The notes under the pieces: model-generated
Told to the model about the DNA's origin: nothing
The model's database searches: none
Seen by the model: only the letters and a program-made list of their open reading frames with translations
Translations under genes and position numbers: made by a program
Origin: Sulfitobacter sp. EhC04
GTDB taxonomy: Bacteria; Pseudomonadota; Alphaproteobacteria; Rhodobacterales; Rhodobacteraceae
NCBI RefSeq assembly: GCF_001650875.1
Contig: NZ_LXYI01000034.1
Span: 1-64,000 of the forward strand
Reading direction: 5' to 3'
DNA length: 64,000 nt
Shown: piece after piece, positions 26,065-36,512 of the stretch
Position numbering within the stretch: position 1 is the first letter of the stretch
Layout: every line of letters begins with the position of its first letter

Positions 26065-26616
26065 TCAGAGCACGGTCACCACTGTGCCGAGTGGCACGCG
26101 TTGGTAGAGATCCTTGACGTGTTCGTTCAGCATCCGGATGCAGCCGTTGGACACGGAGCGCCCGATGGAGTTCGGCTGGGTTGTGCCGTGGATGCGGAAG
26201 TATGTGTCCCTGCCGTTCTGGAACAGGTAGAGCGCGCGTGCGCCCAGCGGATTGCTGGGGCCACCGGGCTGCGCGTCGGTGTTGCCTTTGAAGCGGCCAT
26301 AGGCCTGTGGGTCACGTTCGATCATCTCGTCGGTGGGGCGCCATGTGGGCCATTCTTTCTTGACGTCGATGGTCGCGGTGCCGGTGAATTCCAGACCGGC
26401 CTTCCCGACGCCGACACCGTAACGGATCGCGCGACCGGGGGATGTGACGAAATACAGGTAATGGCTGCGCGGCAGGATCAGCAGTTGACCGGGCTGGTAC
26501 TGTCGCTTGATCGACACCTCCTGCGGGGTCGGGTCATATGCACCGGCCTGGGCGCTCAGGGCGTGTGGCAGGGCGGCGGCAACCAAGGAACTGGCGATAA
26601 AGGTACGGCGGCGCAT
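26065..26616 (-). CDS. L,D-transpeptidase (YkuD domain), exported
   Basis: A 183-residue periplasmic enzyme that makes meso-DAP cross-links or attaches lipoprotein to peptidoglycan. An N-terminal MRRRTFIASSLVAAALPHAL signal is present. The catalytic YkuD motif is His143 ... SVSNGCIRM with Cys159. The ATG at 26616 has GGAG 6 bases upstream; the earlier ATG at 26628 lacks one. It belongs to the short Rhodobacterales/Rhizobiales type (ErfK/YbiS/YcfS/YnhG-like). It stands alone with its own terminator. Confidence 0.92.
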   Translation of the reverse strand: MRRRTFIASSLVAAALPHALSAQAGAYDPTPQEVSIKRQYQPGQLLILPRSHYLYFVTSPGRAIRYGVGVGKAGLEFTGTATIDVKKEWPTWRPTDEMIERDPQAYGRFKGNTDAQPGGPSNPLGARALYLFQNGRDTYFRIHGTTQPNSIGRSVSNGCIRMLNEHVKDLYQRVPLGTVVTVL

Positions 26617-27117
26617 ATAATGCTCCATGTAAATGAGGTTGGCAGATGAGCTATTTTCCAGAGCGTTTGTCTTGATGACAAGTAGACAGCCGGAAAAAAT
26701 CTGACCGTTGTTGCACAAAGGCCGGAAAAGCTGCTGAGCCTTTTCGGTCCGGGGAGGAAACGCAGCAATTTGCGTGGAGTTCCCATGAGCGGGCATGGGA
26801 CGCTGTGCCAGCCTGGAAAATCAATAGCGCATGATTCACAACCAGTCGGTTCGATTGGGATGGGCATTCGGCCCTCCGGCATGTTTTCGACTTAAATAGA
26901 TGATTTAAAGGTGATTTTTGGCATAAAGGTGGAATGAAGGCTCGTTTGAGCCGCGAGAGAGTCACACTGTTGCCCAGATTGGCACAAAGCAGTCGCTAAT
27001 CTTAAAATTGTCTTAATCCTGTCGCAAAAACGCCCGCGATCCACCGGCACTTTTTGCTGGGGCCATGGAATGAACAATCCGGTGCCGCTCGCAACCGACG
27101 AACCTTGAGGATGATGC
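26617..27117. other. 500-base intergenic region between divergent genes
   Basis: No credible gene was found. Short frames on the lower strand up to 26965 lack ribosome binding sites and family features. The region must hold the promoters of the L,D-transpeptidase (left) and the response regulator (right). A TTAA-N7-TTAA box at 27002-27016 is the only recognisable site. Confidence 0.5.
27002..27016 (+). promoter_or_regulatory. CtrA-like site before the response-regulator gene
   Basis: TTAA-AATTGTC-TTAA has the full CtrA box spacing and lies 101 bases upstream of the start codon of a receiver/GGDEF-like protein. CtrA controls motility, signalling and gene-transfer-agent genes in Rhodobacterales, so a signalling gene is a plausible target. 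Confidence 0.5.
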
Positions 27118-28092
27118 ATGCGTATTTTGGCCGTTGACGATGATCCGGTGATTCTCGACCTGCTTGAACGGGCATTGGCCGATAGCCGGGGATATGAGCT
27201 GACCACATGCAAGACGGGCGAAGACGCTCTGAAATTGCTGAAAGGTCCGATTGCCCCTTTTGAGTGTTTTCTGCTGGACGTGATGTTGCCGGGGATCGAC
27301 GGGATCGAACTCTGCGATACCATCCGCCAGACGGCGGCCTATCGCACTGCGCCGATCATCATGATCACCGCCAGCCGAGAGGCGGACCTGATGGAACGCG
27401 CTTTCTATGCCGGGGCCACTGACTTTATCTCCAAGCCGCTGGACGGCGTGGAACTGAGCGCACGTATCGTTTCGGCGGGGATGCTGAATGACAGCCTTCA
27501 CCGCGAACGTGACGCGCGGCATACGCTGGCCGATCTGACCGCCAAGATGAAGCTGAGGTTCGATGAAGCCGTCAAGCTGAGCATCCCGGAGGTGACAAAC
27601 CTGCTGGAGTTGGAAAACACCATGCTGCGGATGCCCGAAGGGTGCTATGCGATGACCTTGTTTTCCATAGATGTGATGGGGTTGCGGGGGATTCACCGTG
27701 CGGTCAGTCCGGCGGCGTTCCGTTACCACCTTGAGGCCGTCGCGGGGGCGACTGTCGAGGCGCTCAAGCATCGTACATCGCGGCTGGCCTACACCGGGTC
27801 GGGGCGTTTCATGGGGGTTCTGATGGGACGCGAGAGGTTTGATCGTGACGCTGTCCTGACCCAGATCAATGCGGCGCTGTCGTCGGACTGGGACGTGCAG
27901 ACCAGTGGCACGCCGATGCCGCCGGCGATCCGGCTGACGACACTTTCGGATCAGCGGCTGTGGTCGGGGGTGTCGGCCAGCGACATGCTGCGCTCGAAGA
28001 GGGCGAATGTCGATCTGCTGCGCGGTGTCCAGGAAGAGCAGGAAGACAACCTGTTCAACAAGCTGGAAGCCAAGGTTTCCCGCGCCTCGTAA
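27118..28092 (+). CDS. Response regulator with degenerate GGDEF-like output domain
   Basis: A 324-residue cytoplasmic regulator. Residues 1-125 form a receiver: acidic pocket Asp7-Asp9, phospho-acceptor Asp54 in FLLDVMLPG, and Lys106 in FISKPLD. A short helix (about 130-175) links to a C-terminal domain with GGDEF-like layout (FSIDVMGLRGIHRAVSP), where the GGDEF motif is replaced by GSGRF (227-231). It should therefore not make cyclic di-GMP but may bind it or serve as a scaffold. The ATG at 27118 has TTGAGG upstream. It stands alone, behind a possible CtrA site. Confidence 0.82.
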   Translation: MRILAVDDDPVILDLLERALADSRGYELTTCKTGEDALKLLKGPIAPFECFLLDVMLPGIDGIELCDTIRQTAAYRTAPIIMITASREADLMERAFYAGATDFISKPLDGVELSARIVSAGMLNDSLHRERDARHTLADLTAKMKLRFDEAVKLSIPEVTNLLELENTMLRMPEGCYAMTLFSIDVMGLRGIHRAVSPAAFRYHLEAVAGATVEALKHRTSRLAYTGSGRFMGVLMGRERFDRDAVLTQINAALSSDWDVQTSGTPMPPAIRLTTLSDQRLWSGVSASDMLRSKRANVDLLRGVQEEQEDNLFNKLEAKVSRAS

Positions 28093-28101
28093 GGGGGGCG
28101 G

Positions 28102-28127
28102 AAGGGCCGTTGATCAAAACGGCCCTT
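28102..28127 (+). terminator. Terminator between response regulator and ettA
   Basis: AAGGGCCGTT (28102-28111) pairs perfectly with AACGGCCCTT (28118-28127). The genes are convergent. The upper strand leaves with TTCC, a short tract. Confidence 0.7.
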
Positions 28128-28140
28128 TCCAGTGGCACCC

Positions 28141-28161
28141 GTTGAATTTGCTACGCAAAAT

Positions 28162-28166
<5 letters not shown>
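28141..28166. repeat. AT-rich palindrome overlapping the ettA stop
   Basis: GTTGAATTTGC (28141-28151) pairs with GCAAAATTCAAC (28155-28166) with one bulged base and loop TAC. The ettA stop codon (28162-28164) lies inside the right arm. It may be the ettA terminator or a dispersed repeat that supplied the stop codon. Confidence 0.5.
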
Positions 28167-29817
<1,651 letters not shown>

Positions 29818-30052
29818 TGCGGATTCCTGTCTGGTCAATGAGGTTTCGCCCCGCAATATCGCGGCCATGGGCCAAGATCAACGCAGTCCTGAAAGGTGGG
29901 CGGCTGCGCGGGAAATGCCGGTGACTGCGGCCGGTACGGGGGCGGGAGGCGATGCGCCGGTTCGGCGGCACCGTTTTTTCCTGCGCAGGCGCTGCCCCGG
30001 AAACGAATTATTCAGAATTGCGGCGGTAGCTTGCAGGTGAAAGGAACTGCTG

Positions 30053-30739
30053 ATGCTCGATTCGCGGAATGACGATGCGCAGGCCAGCCAGCCGGGCGAC
30101 ACGCATGAAAATGCGATCGACGCGGTCGTTATGATTGATGGCAGCAATAATATCTCTGCGTTCAATGGCGCGGCGGAGCGGCTGTGGGGGTATCGCAGGG
30201 CCGAGGTGATTGGCAAGAACGTCAAGATGCTGCTGCCCCCTGACATGCGGACAAACCATGACAGTTTTGTCGACCGTCACCGCAAGACCGGGCAGGACCG
30301 CATCGTCGGCACCAGCCGAGAAGTGCCTATCCATTGCAAGGACAACACCACCGCCTATGCGCGGCTGTCGCTGCGCCAGACCGTGACCGCCGAAGGCGCG
30401 AAGCAATATACCGCGTTCCTGACCGATGTGACCGAACAGCATCGCAAGACGACCGCGGCCGTCGAAGTGATGCGCGACTTGCTGGACCAGATTGACAGGT
30501 TGACCACCGGTATCAATACGATCGCACAGCAGACCAATCTATTGTCGGTCAATGCCTCTATCGAAGCGGCCAGGGCCGGCGACATGGGGCGGGGGTTCGG
30601 CGTTGTTGCGATGGAGATCAGGGCCCTTTCAAACCAGGCCAAGGAAATCACGCTGGAAATCGAGAACGTGGTGGAATCCGGCAGGCAATCAGTCGGCAAC
30701 CTGGCGAAGGACGCCATTCCCACCGGGCAAATCGACTGA
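30053..30739 (+). CDS. Soluble PAS protein with truncated chemotaxis signalling tip
   Basis: A 228-residue cytoplasmic protein. A PAS domain spans about 18-128 ([21 protein letters not shown], then [18 protein letters not shown]). Residues 155-200 match the hairpin tip of methyl-accepting chemotaxis proteins: [20 protein letters not shown], then [15 protein letters not shown]. There are no membrane segments and no HAMP, and the helical arms are much shorter than in standard receptors. It may couple a small-ligand or redox signal to CheW/CheA, or be a truncated receptor. The ATG at 30053 has AAGGA upstream. No chemotaxis genes are adjacent. Confidence 0.85.
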   Translation: MLDSRNDDAQASQPGDTHENAIDAVVMIDGSNNISAFNGAAERLWGYRRAEVIGKNVKMLLPPDMRTNHDSFVDRHRKTGQDRIVGTSREVPIHCKDNTTAYARLSLRQTVTAEGAKQYTAFLTDVTEQHRKTTAAVEVMRDLLDQIDRLTTGINTIAQQTNLLSVNASIEAARAGDMGRGFGVVAMEIRALSNQAKEITLEIENVVESGRQSVGNLAKDAIPTGQID

Positions 30740-31410
30740 TGTCGGTTTGATGACCCAGGTCTGCCTGCCGGGGCGTTGCTGCCTTCTTTGAAAGTCAGGT
30801 GGTTTTGAACTTTTGAATAGGACAGCCGCGACGCGATAAACGGCAGTTTCGACCCGGACGACCGACCTTGTCACAAATCAGGCTCAGGCACTTCACGTTA
30901 TACCTGACTCATCTGGCGCTACCTAAATCAATATATTTCAAAGGGTTAGTCGGAAATCGGTGGCTCAAGGCAAACGCGACACGCTGAAACGGTCCCATTT
31001 GGGTCAACACCTGCGACTTTCAGCCAAGATTGCGAGACGCCGCACCTGAGAGACTGGCAAGTTACCCTGTGTATCGGATCAAGCCAATGCGCCATGCCAT
31101 AGCTGGGCAACTTGGCTGATGACATGGGGCGATTCTACTGATGCGAGAATATCTGCGCGGTCGCTTCGACCAGTCAATACGGCATTTCCCAAGCAAAATT
31201 GGCGTTTTCGGCTGTGAATTCGGGCGAATTCGGGCATTTTTACTGGAAACTGATCTTTTTAAGTCGATGTGAATTTTAATTCTCTGTTACGCTTTTGTTA
31301 ACCTGCGAGGGTCGGTCGATGTCCGCCTTACGTAGGGAATTGAAGTGGTGCCGATGTCTGGACGGGTCTTTCCGTCGATGCAAAGGCACAGGGACAACAG
31401 GGAACATCTC
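30740..31410. other. 670-base intergenic region
   Basis: No gene is supported. The only regular feature is a tandem 10-bp repeat, GAATTCGGGC twice at 31216-31235. AT content rises toward 31260-31310, where the uspA promoter should lie. The stretch after the truncated chemotaxis protein could hold decayed sequence, but no receptor-like codons were recognised. Confidence 0.45.
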
Positions 31411-31851
31411 ATGTCAAAAACCGCAATCGTTGTGGGTCTGGACGGGTCGGAGGCTGGCCAACGCGCGCTGGCTTTCGCCAAAAGCAGAGCCGAAATGATC
31501 GGGGATTGCTCAATCACGATCTGCTACGTGATCGAATGGTCGCCTTTTTCATTTCAGACACCCGAGGAAAACGAGCAGCGCCACAAGCGCCGCGAGGAAG
31601 AATTGAAGCTGGCACATGAACGGGTCATCGACCCCGCAGTCGCACAGGCCAAGGCCGACGGATTTGACGTGACGGGTGTCGTCAAGCACGGCGATGCGGC
31701 TGACATCCTGGAAGATATCGCCAAATCCGAGGGTGCAAGCCAGATTGTCGTGGGCCGCGTCGGTGCGCGCGGTCTGAAAGAGCGGCTGTTTGGTGGCGTC
31801 ACGGGGCGGTTGGTCGCCTCGGCGAGCGTCCCGGTCACAATCATTCCCTGA
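31411..31851 (+). CDS. Universal stress protein (UspA family)
   Basis: A 146-residue cytoplasmic protein, starting MSKTAIVVGLDGSEAGQRAL. The C-terminal ATP-binding pattern is present (IVVGRVGARGLKERLFGGVT, then VASASVPVTIIP), so it is the nucleotide-binding type. The ATG at 31411 is preferred over 31345 for family fit. The alanine:sodium symporter gene starts 16 bases after its stop, and the two are probably co-transcribed. Usp genes next to transporters are common; a direct role in symporter control is inference. Confidence 0.9.
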   Translation: MSKTAIVVGLDGSEAGQRALAFAKSRAEMIGDCSITICYVIEWSPFSFQTPEENEQRHKRREEELKLAHERVIDPAVAQAKADGFDVTGVVKHGDAADILEDIAKSEGASQIVVGRVGARGLKERLFGGVTGRLVASASVPVTIIP

Positions 31852-31867
31852 AGCAGAGGTATTCCAA

Positions 31868-33415
31868 ATGCACAGACTATATGCAGTACTACTGACCATG
31901 ATTGCCTCTGTCCTGCCCGGCCTTGCCGCCGCACAGGAAGCCGTGGGGCTTGATCAGAAGATCAACCAGATTTTCGCGGATTATACCGGCTGGTATGTTT
32001 CCTTTATCTTTGCCCCCCTGCCGGGCACAACCTTTTCCTGGATCGCCCTCTGGCTGGTTGTCGGTGCCGTGGTGTTCACGGTCTATTTCGGGGCCATCCA
32101 GTTCAAGGGCTTTGCCCATTCCATCAGGCTGGTGAAGGGTGACTATTCCGACCCCAACGACGCGGGCGAGGTCAGCCATTTCCAGGCGTTGGCAACGGCG
32201 CTTTCGGGCACCGTGGGCCTGGGCAACATCGCGGGTGTCGCGGTTGCGGTCAGCATCGGGGGGCCGGGTGCGACCTTCTGGATGGTGGTTGCGGGCCTGT
32301 TCGGCATGGCGACCAAGTTCACCGAATGTACGCTGGGTGTGAAATACCGCAACGAATACCCGGACGGCAGCGTTTCAGGCGGCCCGATGTATTATATCGT
32401 CAAGGGTTTCAAGGAACGTGGACTGCCGCTGGGTGGTTTCATGGCGGTGGTGTTCAGCATCTTCACCATTCTGGGCGCGCTGGGCGGGGGCAATATGTTC
32501 CAGGCCAATCAGGCGCATGCGCAGATTGCCGGTGTGTTTGGTGACTTTCCGGGCTGGATCACCGGTGTGATCCTGGCGGGCGTCACCTTTGCGGTGATTG
32601 CGGGCGGTCTGAAATCCATCGCGCGGGTCACGGAAAAGGTCGTGCCGTTCATGGGTGTCTTCTATGTGCTGGTGTCGATCCTGATCCTGCTGATCAACTT
32701 CGATCAGATCGGCTGGGCCTTTGGCCAGATCTTCATGGGTGCCTTTACCGGCCTGGGTGTTGTCGGCGGGTTTACCGGCGCGCTGATCCAGGGTTTCCGT
32801 CGTGCCGCGTTCTCCAACGAGGCGGGTATCGGGTCAGCGCCCATCGCCCACTCTGCGGTGCGGACAAAGGAGCCGGTGACCGAAGGATATGTTGCCCTGC
32901 TGGAACCCTTCATCGACACGGTTGTGATCTGTACGATGACAGCTTTGGTGATCGTGATCAGCGGCGTGATGAACGTCGATCCCGAGACCGGTCTCTACAT
33001 CTGGAATGCAGAGGCAGGCCGGATCGCAACCGAAGGTGATGTCAGCGGTGTTGCCCTGACCTCGGCTGCCTATGCCAAGGCGTTCTCGTGGTTCCCGGTC
33101 CTGTTGATGGTGGCGGTGGTGCTCTTTGCCTTCTCTACCATGATCAGCTGGTCCTACTACGGGCTGAAAGCCTGGACCTACCTGTTCGGTGAAGGGGAGA
33201 CCAAGGAACTGATCTTCAAGATCATCTTCTGCCTGTTCATCGTGATCGGTGCGGCCGCAAGCCTGGGTCCGGTGATCGACTTCTCGGATGCGATGCTGTT
33301 CTCCATGGCGATCGTGAACATCATTGCGCTGTATTTCCTGATGCCGATCGTGAAGCGCGAGCTGAACAGCTATGTTGCGCGCCTGCGCGCGGGCGAGTTC
33401 GTCAAGCACAAGTAA
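31868..33415 (+). CDS. Alanine/glycine:cation symporter (AGCS family)
   Basis: A 515-residue sodium- or proton-coupled amino-acid importer. The N-terminus looks like a signal sequence (MHRLYAVLLTMIASVLPGLAAAQ), seen in many AGCS members. About 10-11 membrane segments follow. Family motifs include LSGTVGLGNIAGVAVAVS, GGPGATFWMV and FRRAAFSNEAGIGSAPIAHS. The start ATG at 31868 follows GCAGAGG. It ends in a strong hairpin terminator and sits in one unit with the Usp gene. The substrate is probably alanine or glycine. Confidence 0.93.
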   Translation: MHRLYAVLLTMIASVLPGLAAAQEAVGLDQKINQIFADYTGWYVSFIFAPLPGTTFSWIALWLVVGAVVFTVYFGAIQFKGFAHSIRLVKGDYSDPNDAGEVSHFQALATALSGTVGLGNIAGVAVAVSIGGPGATFWMVVAGLFGMATKFTECTLGVKYRNEYPDGSVSGGPMYYIVKGFKERGLPLGGFMAVVFSIFTILGALGGGNMFQANQAHAQIAGVFGDFPGWITGVILAGVTFAVIAGGLKSIARVTEKVVPFMGVFYVLVSILILLINFDQIGWAFGQIFMGAFTGLGVVGGFTGALIQGFRRAAFSNEAGIGSAPIAHSAVRTKEPVTEGYVALLEPFIDTVVICTMTALVIVISGVMNVDPETGLYIWNAEAGRIATEGDVSGVALTSAAYAKAFSWFPVLLMVAVVLFAFSTMISWSYYGLKAWTYLFGEGETKELIFKIIFCLFIVIGAAASLGPVIDFSDAMLFSMAIVNIIALYFLMPIVKRELNSYVARLRAGEFVKHK

Positions 33416-33452
33416 GCTGATGGATTGACAATGGGGCGCAAAGCCCTTCCTT

Positions 33453-33484
33453 TCGGCCCCTGAAGAAATTCGGGGGCCGATTTT
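33453..33484 (+). terminator. Terminator after the alanine symporter gene
   Basis: TCGGCCCCTGAA (33453-33464) pairs with TTCGGGGGCCGA (33469-33480) with one wobble, followed by TTTTG. It ends 13 bases before the nadD start codon. Confidence 0.85.
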
Positions 33485-33497
33485 GTTGCGCCATACC

Positions 33498-34097
33498 ATG
33501 CCATATGCCGCAGCCGGTCAGGTGATCGGCCTGCTTGGCGGGTCGTTCGACCCGGCGCATGCGGGTCATGCGCATATCACCACCGAGGCGCTCAAGCGGT
33601 TTGGTCTGGATCGGGTGTGGTGGTTGGTCAGCCCCGGCAACCCGCTCAAGAGCCGAGGGCCAGAGCCGCTGGACAAGCGGATGGCACATGCCCGCGCGGT
33701 CATGCAGCACCCCCGCGTCGAGGTTACCGACATCGAGAGCCAGCTGGGCACGCGCTATACGGCGCAGACGCTGGCCAGGTTGCGACGGCTTTATCCGAAT
33801 GTGCGCTTTGTCTGGCTGATGGGGGCGGACAACATGGCGCAGTTGCATCAGTGGCAGGACTGGCGCGAGATCATGGAGACCGTGCCGATTGGCGTACTGG
33901 CCCGCCCCGGACAGCGCATTTCGGCGCGGATGAGCCGGGCGGCAGGTCTCTATGCGCCATACAGGATTCCGGGGCGGTTCAGCCATCTTCTGGCGCTGGC
34001 CGATCCCCCGGCCTGGTGTTTCATCAACGTGCCGATGAACGATGCGTCATCCACCGCAATCCGGGCGCGCGGTGGCTGGTCAGCGCAGTCGGGTTGA
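33498..34097 (+). CDS. nadD: Nicotinate-nucleotide adenylyltransferase
   Basis: This enzyme joins ATP and nicotinate mononucleotide to give deamido-NAD in NAD synthesis. It has 199 residues. The nucleotidyltransferase motif is [30 protein letters not shown] and the late SSTAIR motif are also typical. The ATG at 33498 is chosen because the earlier in-frame TTG codons fall in the T-tract of the preceding terminator. No ribosome binding site is obvious, so the start and promoter are uncertain. Its 3' end overlaps the convergent EamA gene by 18 bases. The usual neighbours (rsfS, proA, obg) are absent. Confidence 0.9.
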   Translation: MPYAAAGQVIGLLGGSFDPAHAGHAHITTEALKRFGLDRVWWLVSPGNPLKSRGPEPLDKRMAHARAVMQHPRVEVTDIESQLGTRYTAQTLARLRRLYPNVRFVWLMGADNMAQLHQWQDWREIMETVPIGVLARPGQRISARMSRAAGLYAPYRIPGRFSHLLALADPPAWCFINVPMNDASSTAIRARGGWSAQSG

Positions 34098-34904
34098 GGC
34101 GAGCCCCGCGCCGGTGATCAGCGCCAGCCCGGCCCAGGTATAGCTGTCTGGCAGGTCGCCAAAAATGATCCAGCCCAGAAGGACAGCCGCGATCAACTGG
34201 AAATAGACCAGCGGTGCCAGCCGGGTGGCGGGTGCAATGCGATAGGCAAAAAGCAGCAGCAGGTTGCCCAGCATGGAGCAGATGGCCGAGGCCAGGGTCA
34301 GCCCTGCGATGGGCAGGGTCATGGTCGGCATGTTGAGCAGCCCGAGCGGCAGCAGCATAAGTCCGGCAATCACCATCTGGGTAAAGGTCAGCGCCATCGG
34401 GGTGCCCAATCCGGACAACCAGCGCGACATGGTCAGGAAGGTGCCGTAGCAGGTTCCGGCGGCCACGGCCCAGAGCACGCCCAATTCTCCGCCCGGACCG
34501 GGACGGACCACCAGCAGCACGCCGACAAAACCCAGCACCGTCAGGACACTGCGCAGCGGTGTGACGGTTTCACGCAGGAAGATCACTGCCAGAACGTAGC
34601 TGACAAGCGGTCCGATAAAGAAGGCGGCAAAGACGGTGGCGATGTCGACGGTTTGCAGCGCCATCTGGATGCAGGAGATGCCCGTGGCCAGAACGGCTGC
34701 CCGCACCCAGATACGCCAGTTGCGCAGCAGCGCATCGCTGCCGTTTGGCAGAAAGGGCAGCAAAATCAGGATGCCGAGGGCAAAGCGGGACCATGCGACA
34801 AAGAGCGGGGAAACGCCGAGGTTGCTGCTGAGCATCTTTCCGGCGCTGTCCCCGCCGGGGATCAGGGACATGGCGACAAACATGATCAGAACGGCGCGTT
34901 GCAT
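34080..34904 (-). CDS. EamA/DMT superfamily transporter
   Basis: A 274-residue inner-membrane protein with ten hydrophobic helices in two EamA repeats (first half [20 protein letters not shown] onward; second half beginning near [16 protein letters not shown]). This is the 10-TMS drug/metabolite exporter fold; the substrate is unknown. The ATG at 34904 gives a normal N-terminus; the longer open frame upstream overlaps the divergent carboxypeptidase gene. It is convergent with nadD, overlapping by 18 bases, and divergent from dacB. Confidence 0.85.
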   Translation of the reverse strand: MQRAVLIMFVAMSLIPGGDSAGKMLSSNLGVSPLFVAWSRFALGILILLPFLPNGSDALLRNWRIWVRAAVLATGISCIQMALQTVDIATVFAAFFIGPLVSYVLAVIFLRETVTPLRSVLTVLGFVGVLLVVRPGPGGELGVLWAVAAGTCYGTFLTMSRWLSGLGTPMALTFTQMVIAGLMLLPLGLLNMPTMTLPIAGLTLASAICSMLGNLLLLFAYRIAPATRLAPLVYFQLIAAVLLGWIIFGDLPDSYTWAGLALITGAGLASTRLR

Positions 34905-34990
34905 CAGCCCTGCTAGCACGCAATCGCGGCAGGTAAAATGTGAAACGAGACTGCTTGTGGAAGATCGCGAGGTGCGGTTTAACCGGGCCC

Positions 34991-36487
34991 ATGGGCAAGC
35001 TTTTTTCACGTCGTTTTTTTCTGGGTTCGATTGCGGCCTTTGGGTCCATGCCCAGGGGCGCTATGGCCGAGCCGCCGACGTCTTCCCTCCGCCCCGTGTT
35101 GCGGGGGGAGGATTTCCACAAACGCGCGGTGGCCGATGTGGAAGCCATCATTCGCGAAGCGAACCTGACCGGCGATGTGGCCTTTGCCGTGGCGCGGGCC
35201 GATACTGGGGCCTGGCTGGAATGTCGCAACGAACAGGAAGGGACGCCGCCTGCCAGCGTCGCCAAGGCTGTCACGGCGCTATATGCGCTGGACGCCTTGG
35301 GGCCGGAGCATCGGTTTCAGACCCGGCTCTGCGCCACCGGCGGTATCAAGGATGGCGAAGTGCAGGGCGATCTGTGGCTGGTTGGCGGCGGCGATCCGAC
35401 GCTGGATACCAACGGGCTTGCCGATATGGCCGCTGACCTGAAGGCTGCGGGGGTGCGGGCGGTCAAGGGCGGCTTCAAGATCTATGAAGCCGCGCTGCCG
35501 GTGATGCGCCAGATCGACCCCGAGCAACCCGATCATGTGGGCTATAACCCGGCGGTGTCTGGGATTGCGCTGAATTACAACCGGGTGCATTTCGAATGGA
35601 AACGGGCGAGCGGCAGCTATTCGGTGACCATGGATGCGCGGTCCGACAAATATCGTCCGGCGGTGGTCATGGCGGCAATGCAGGTTCGGGACCGCAGCAT
35701 GCCGGTTTATACCTACGAGGATCGCGGCGGTACAGATAGCTGGACCGTGGCGCGCGGGGCGCTGGGGGGCGGTGGGTCGCGCTGGCTGCCGGTGCGCAGG
35801 CCGGGGCTTTATGCGGGCGATGTGTTTTCCACGATGGCGCGGTCCCATGGCATCAGGCTGGACCCCCCCGAGGTGGTTGGCACATTGCCGACGCAGGCCG
35901 AAACGCTGGTGACCCGGCGCAGCGCGCCATTGCGTGGCATTCTGCGCGACATGTTGAAATATTCCACCAATCTGACGGCGGAAATGGTCGGCATGTCCGC
36001 GACGCTGGCCCGCAACGAACCGGCGGAAAACCTGCGCGCCTCGGCCGCCGCCATGAACCGTTGGGCGGTGGCGGAACTGGGCATGACGGCACCCAAGCTG
36101 GTGGATCATTCGGGCCTGGGCGACGACAGCACGATTACGGCGCTGGATATGGCGCGGGCCTTGGTCAAGGTGCAGGGCAGCGACCTGCGCCCGATCCTGA
36201 AACGCTTTGGCATGCGCGATGCGGAGGGACGCCCGATGAAGGATCATCCGATCGTGGTGGATGCCAAGACCGGAACGCTGAATTTCGTGTCCGGGCTGGC
36301 GGGATATCTGACGGCCACGGATGGCACCGTGATGGCCTTTGCCATTTTCGCGGCCAATCGTGAAGAGCGTGCCAAGATCAGCCGCGAAGAGCGGGAAAGG
36401 CCACCGGGCGCGCGGGGCTGGAACACCCGTGCAAAACGCGTGCAGCAGGGATTGATTGAACGCTGGGGCGTGCTCTACGCAAGCTGA
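34991..36487 (+). CDS. dacB: D-alanyl-D-alanine carboxypeptidase/endopeptidase (PBP4, S13)
   Basis: A 498-residue periplasmic penicillin-binding protein that trims or opens peptidoglycan cross-links. It has all three active-site motifs: SxxK at Ser89-Lys92 (PASVAKAV), SxN at Ser325-Asn327 (YSTN) and KTG at 426-428. The N-terminus MGKLFSRRFFLGSIAAFGSM contains a twin-arginine-like motif (SRRFFLG), so Tat export is possible. The start at 34991 is chosen for this signal; an in-frame ATG at 34940 would add 17 residues. The deacetylase gene follows 25 bases later. Confidence 0.92.
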   Translation: MGKLFSRRFFLGSIAAFGSMPRGAMAEPPTSSLRPVLRGEDFHKRAVADVEAIIREANLTGDVAFAVARADTGAWLECRNEQEGTPPASVAKAVTALYALDALGPEHRFQTRLCATGGIKDGEVQGDLWLVGGGDPTLDTNGLADMAADLKAAGVRAVKGGFKIYEAALPVMRQIDPEQPDHVGYNPAVSGIALNYNRVHFEWKRASGSYSVTMDARSDKYRPAVVMAAMQVRDRSMPVYTYEDRGGTDSWTVARGALGGGGSRWLPVRRPGLYAGDVFSTMARSHGIRLDPPEVVGTLPTQAETLVTRRSAPLRGILRDMLKYSTNLTAEMVGMSATLARNEPAENLRASAAAMNRWAVAELGMTAPKLVDHSGLGDDSTITALDMARALVKVQGSDLRPILKRFGMRDAEGRPMKDHPIVVDAKTGTLNFVSGLAGYLTATDGTVMAFAIFAANREERAKISREERERPPGARGWNTRAKRVQQGLIERWGVLYAS

Positions 36488-36512
36488 CCCATGGGGTCTG
36501 AAGGAGATTTCC

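Noticed and set aside
30900..30960. tRNA or attachment-site-like sequence near an AT-rich stretch
   Set aside because: No cloverleaf, T-loop consensus or integrase gene could be found.
31276..31290. TTAA-N7-TTAC as a CtrA site before uspA
   Set aside because: One mismatch in an AT-rich stretch makes chance likely, and Usp is not a typical target.
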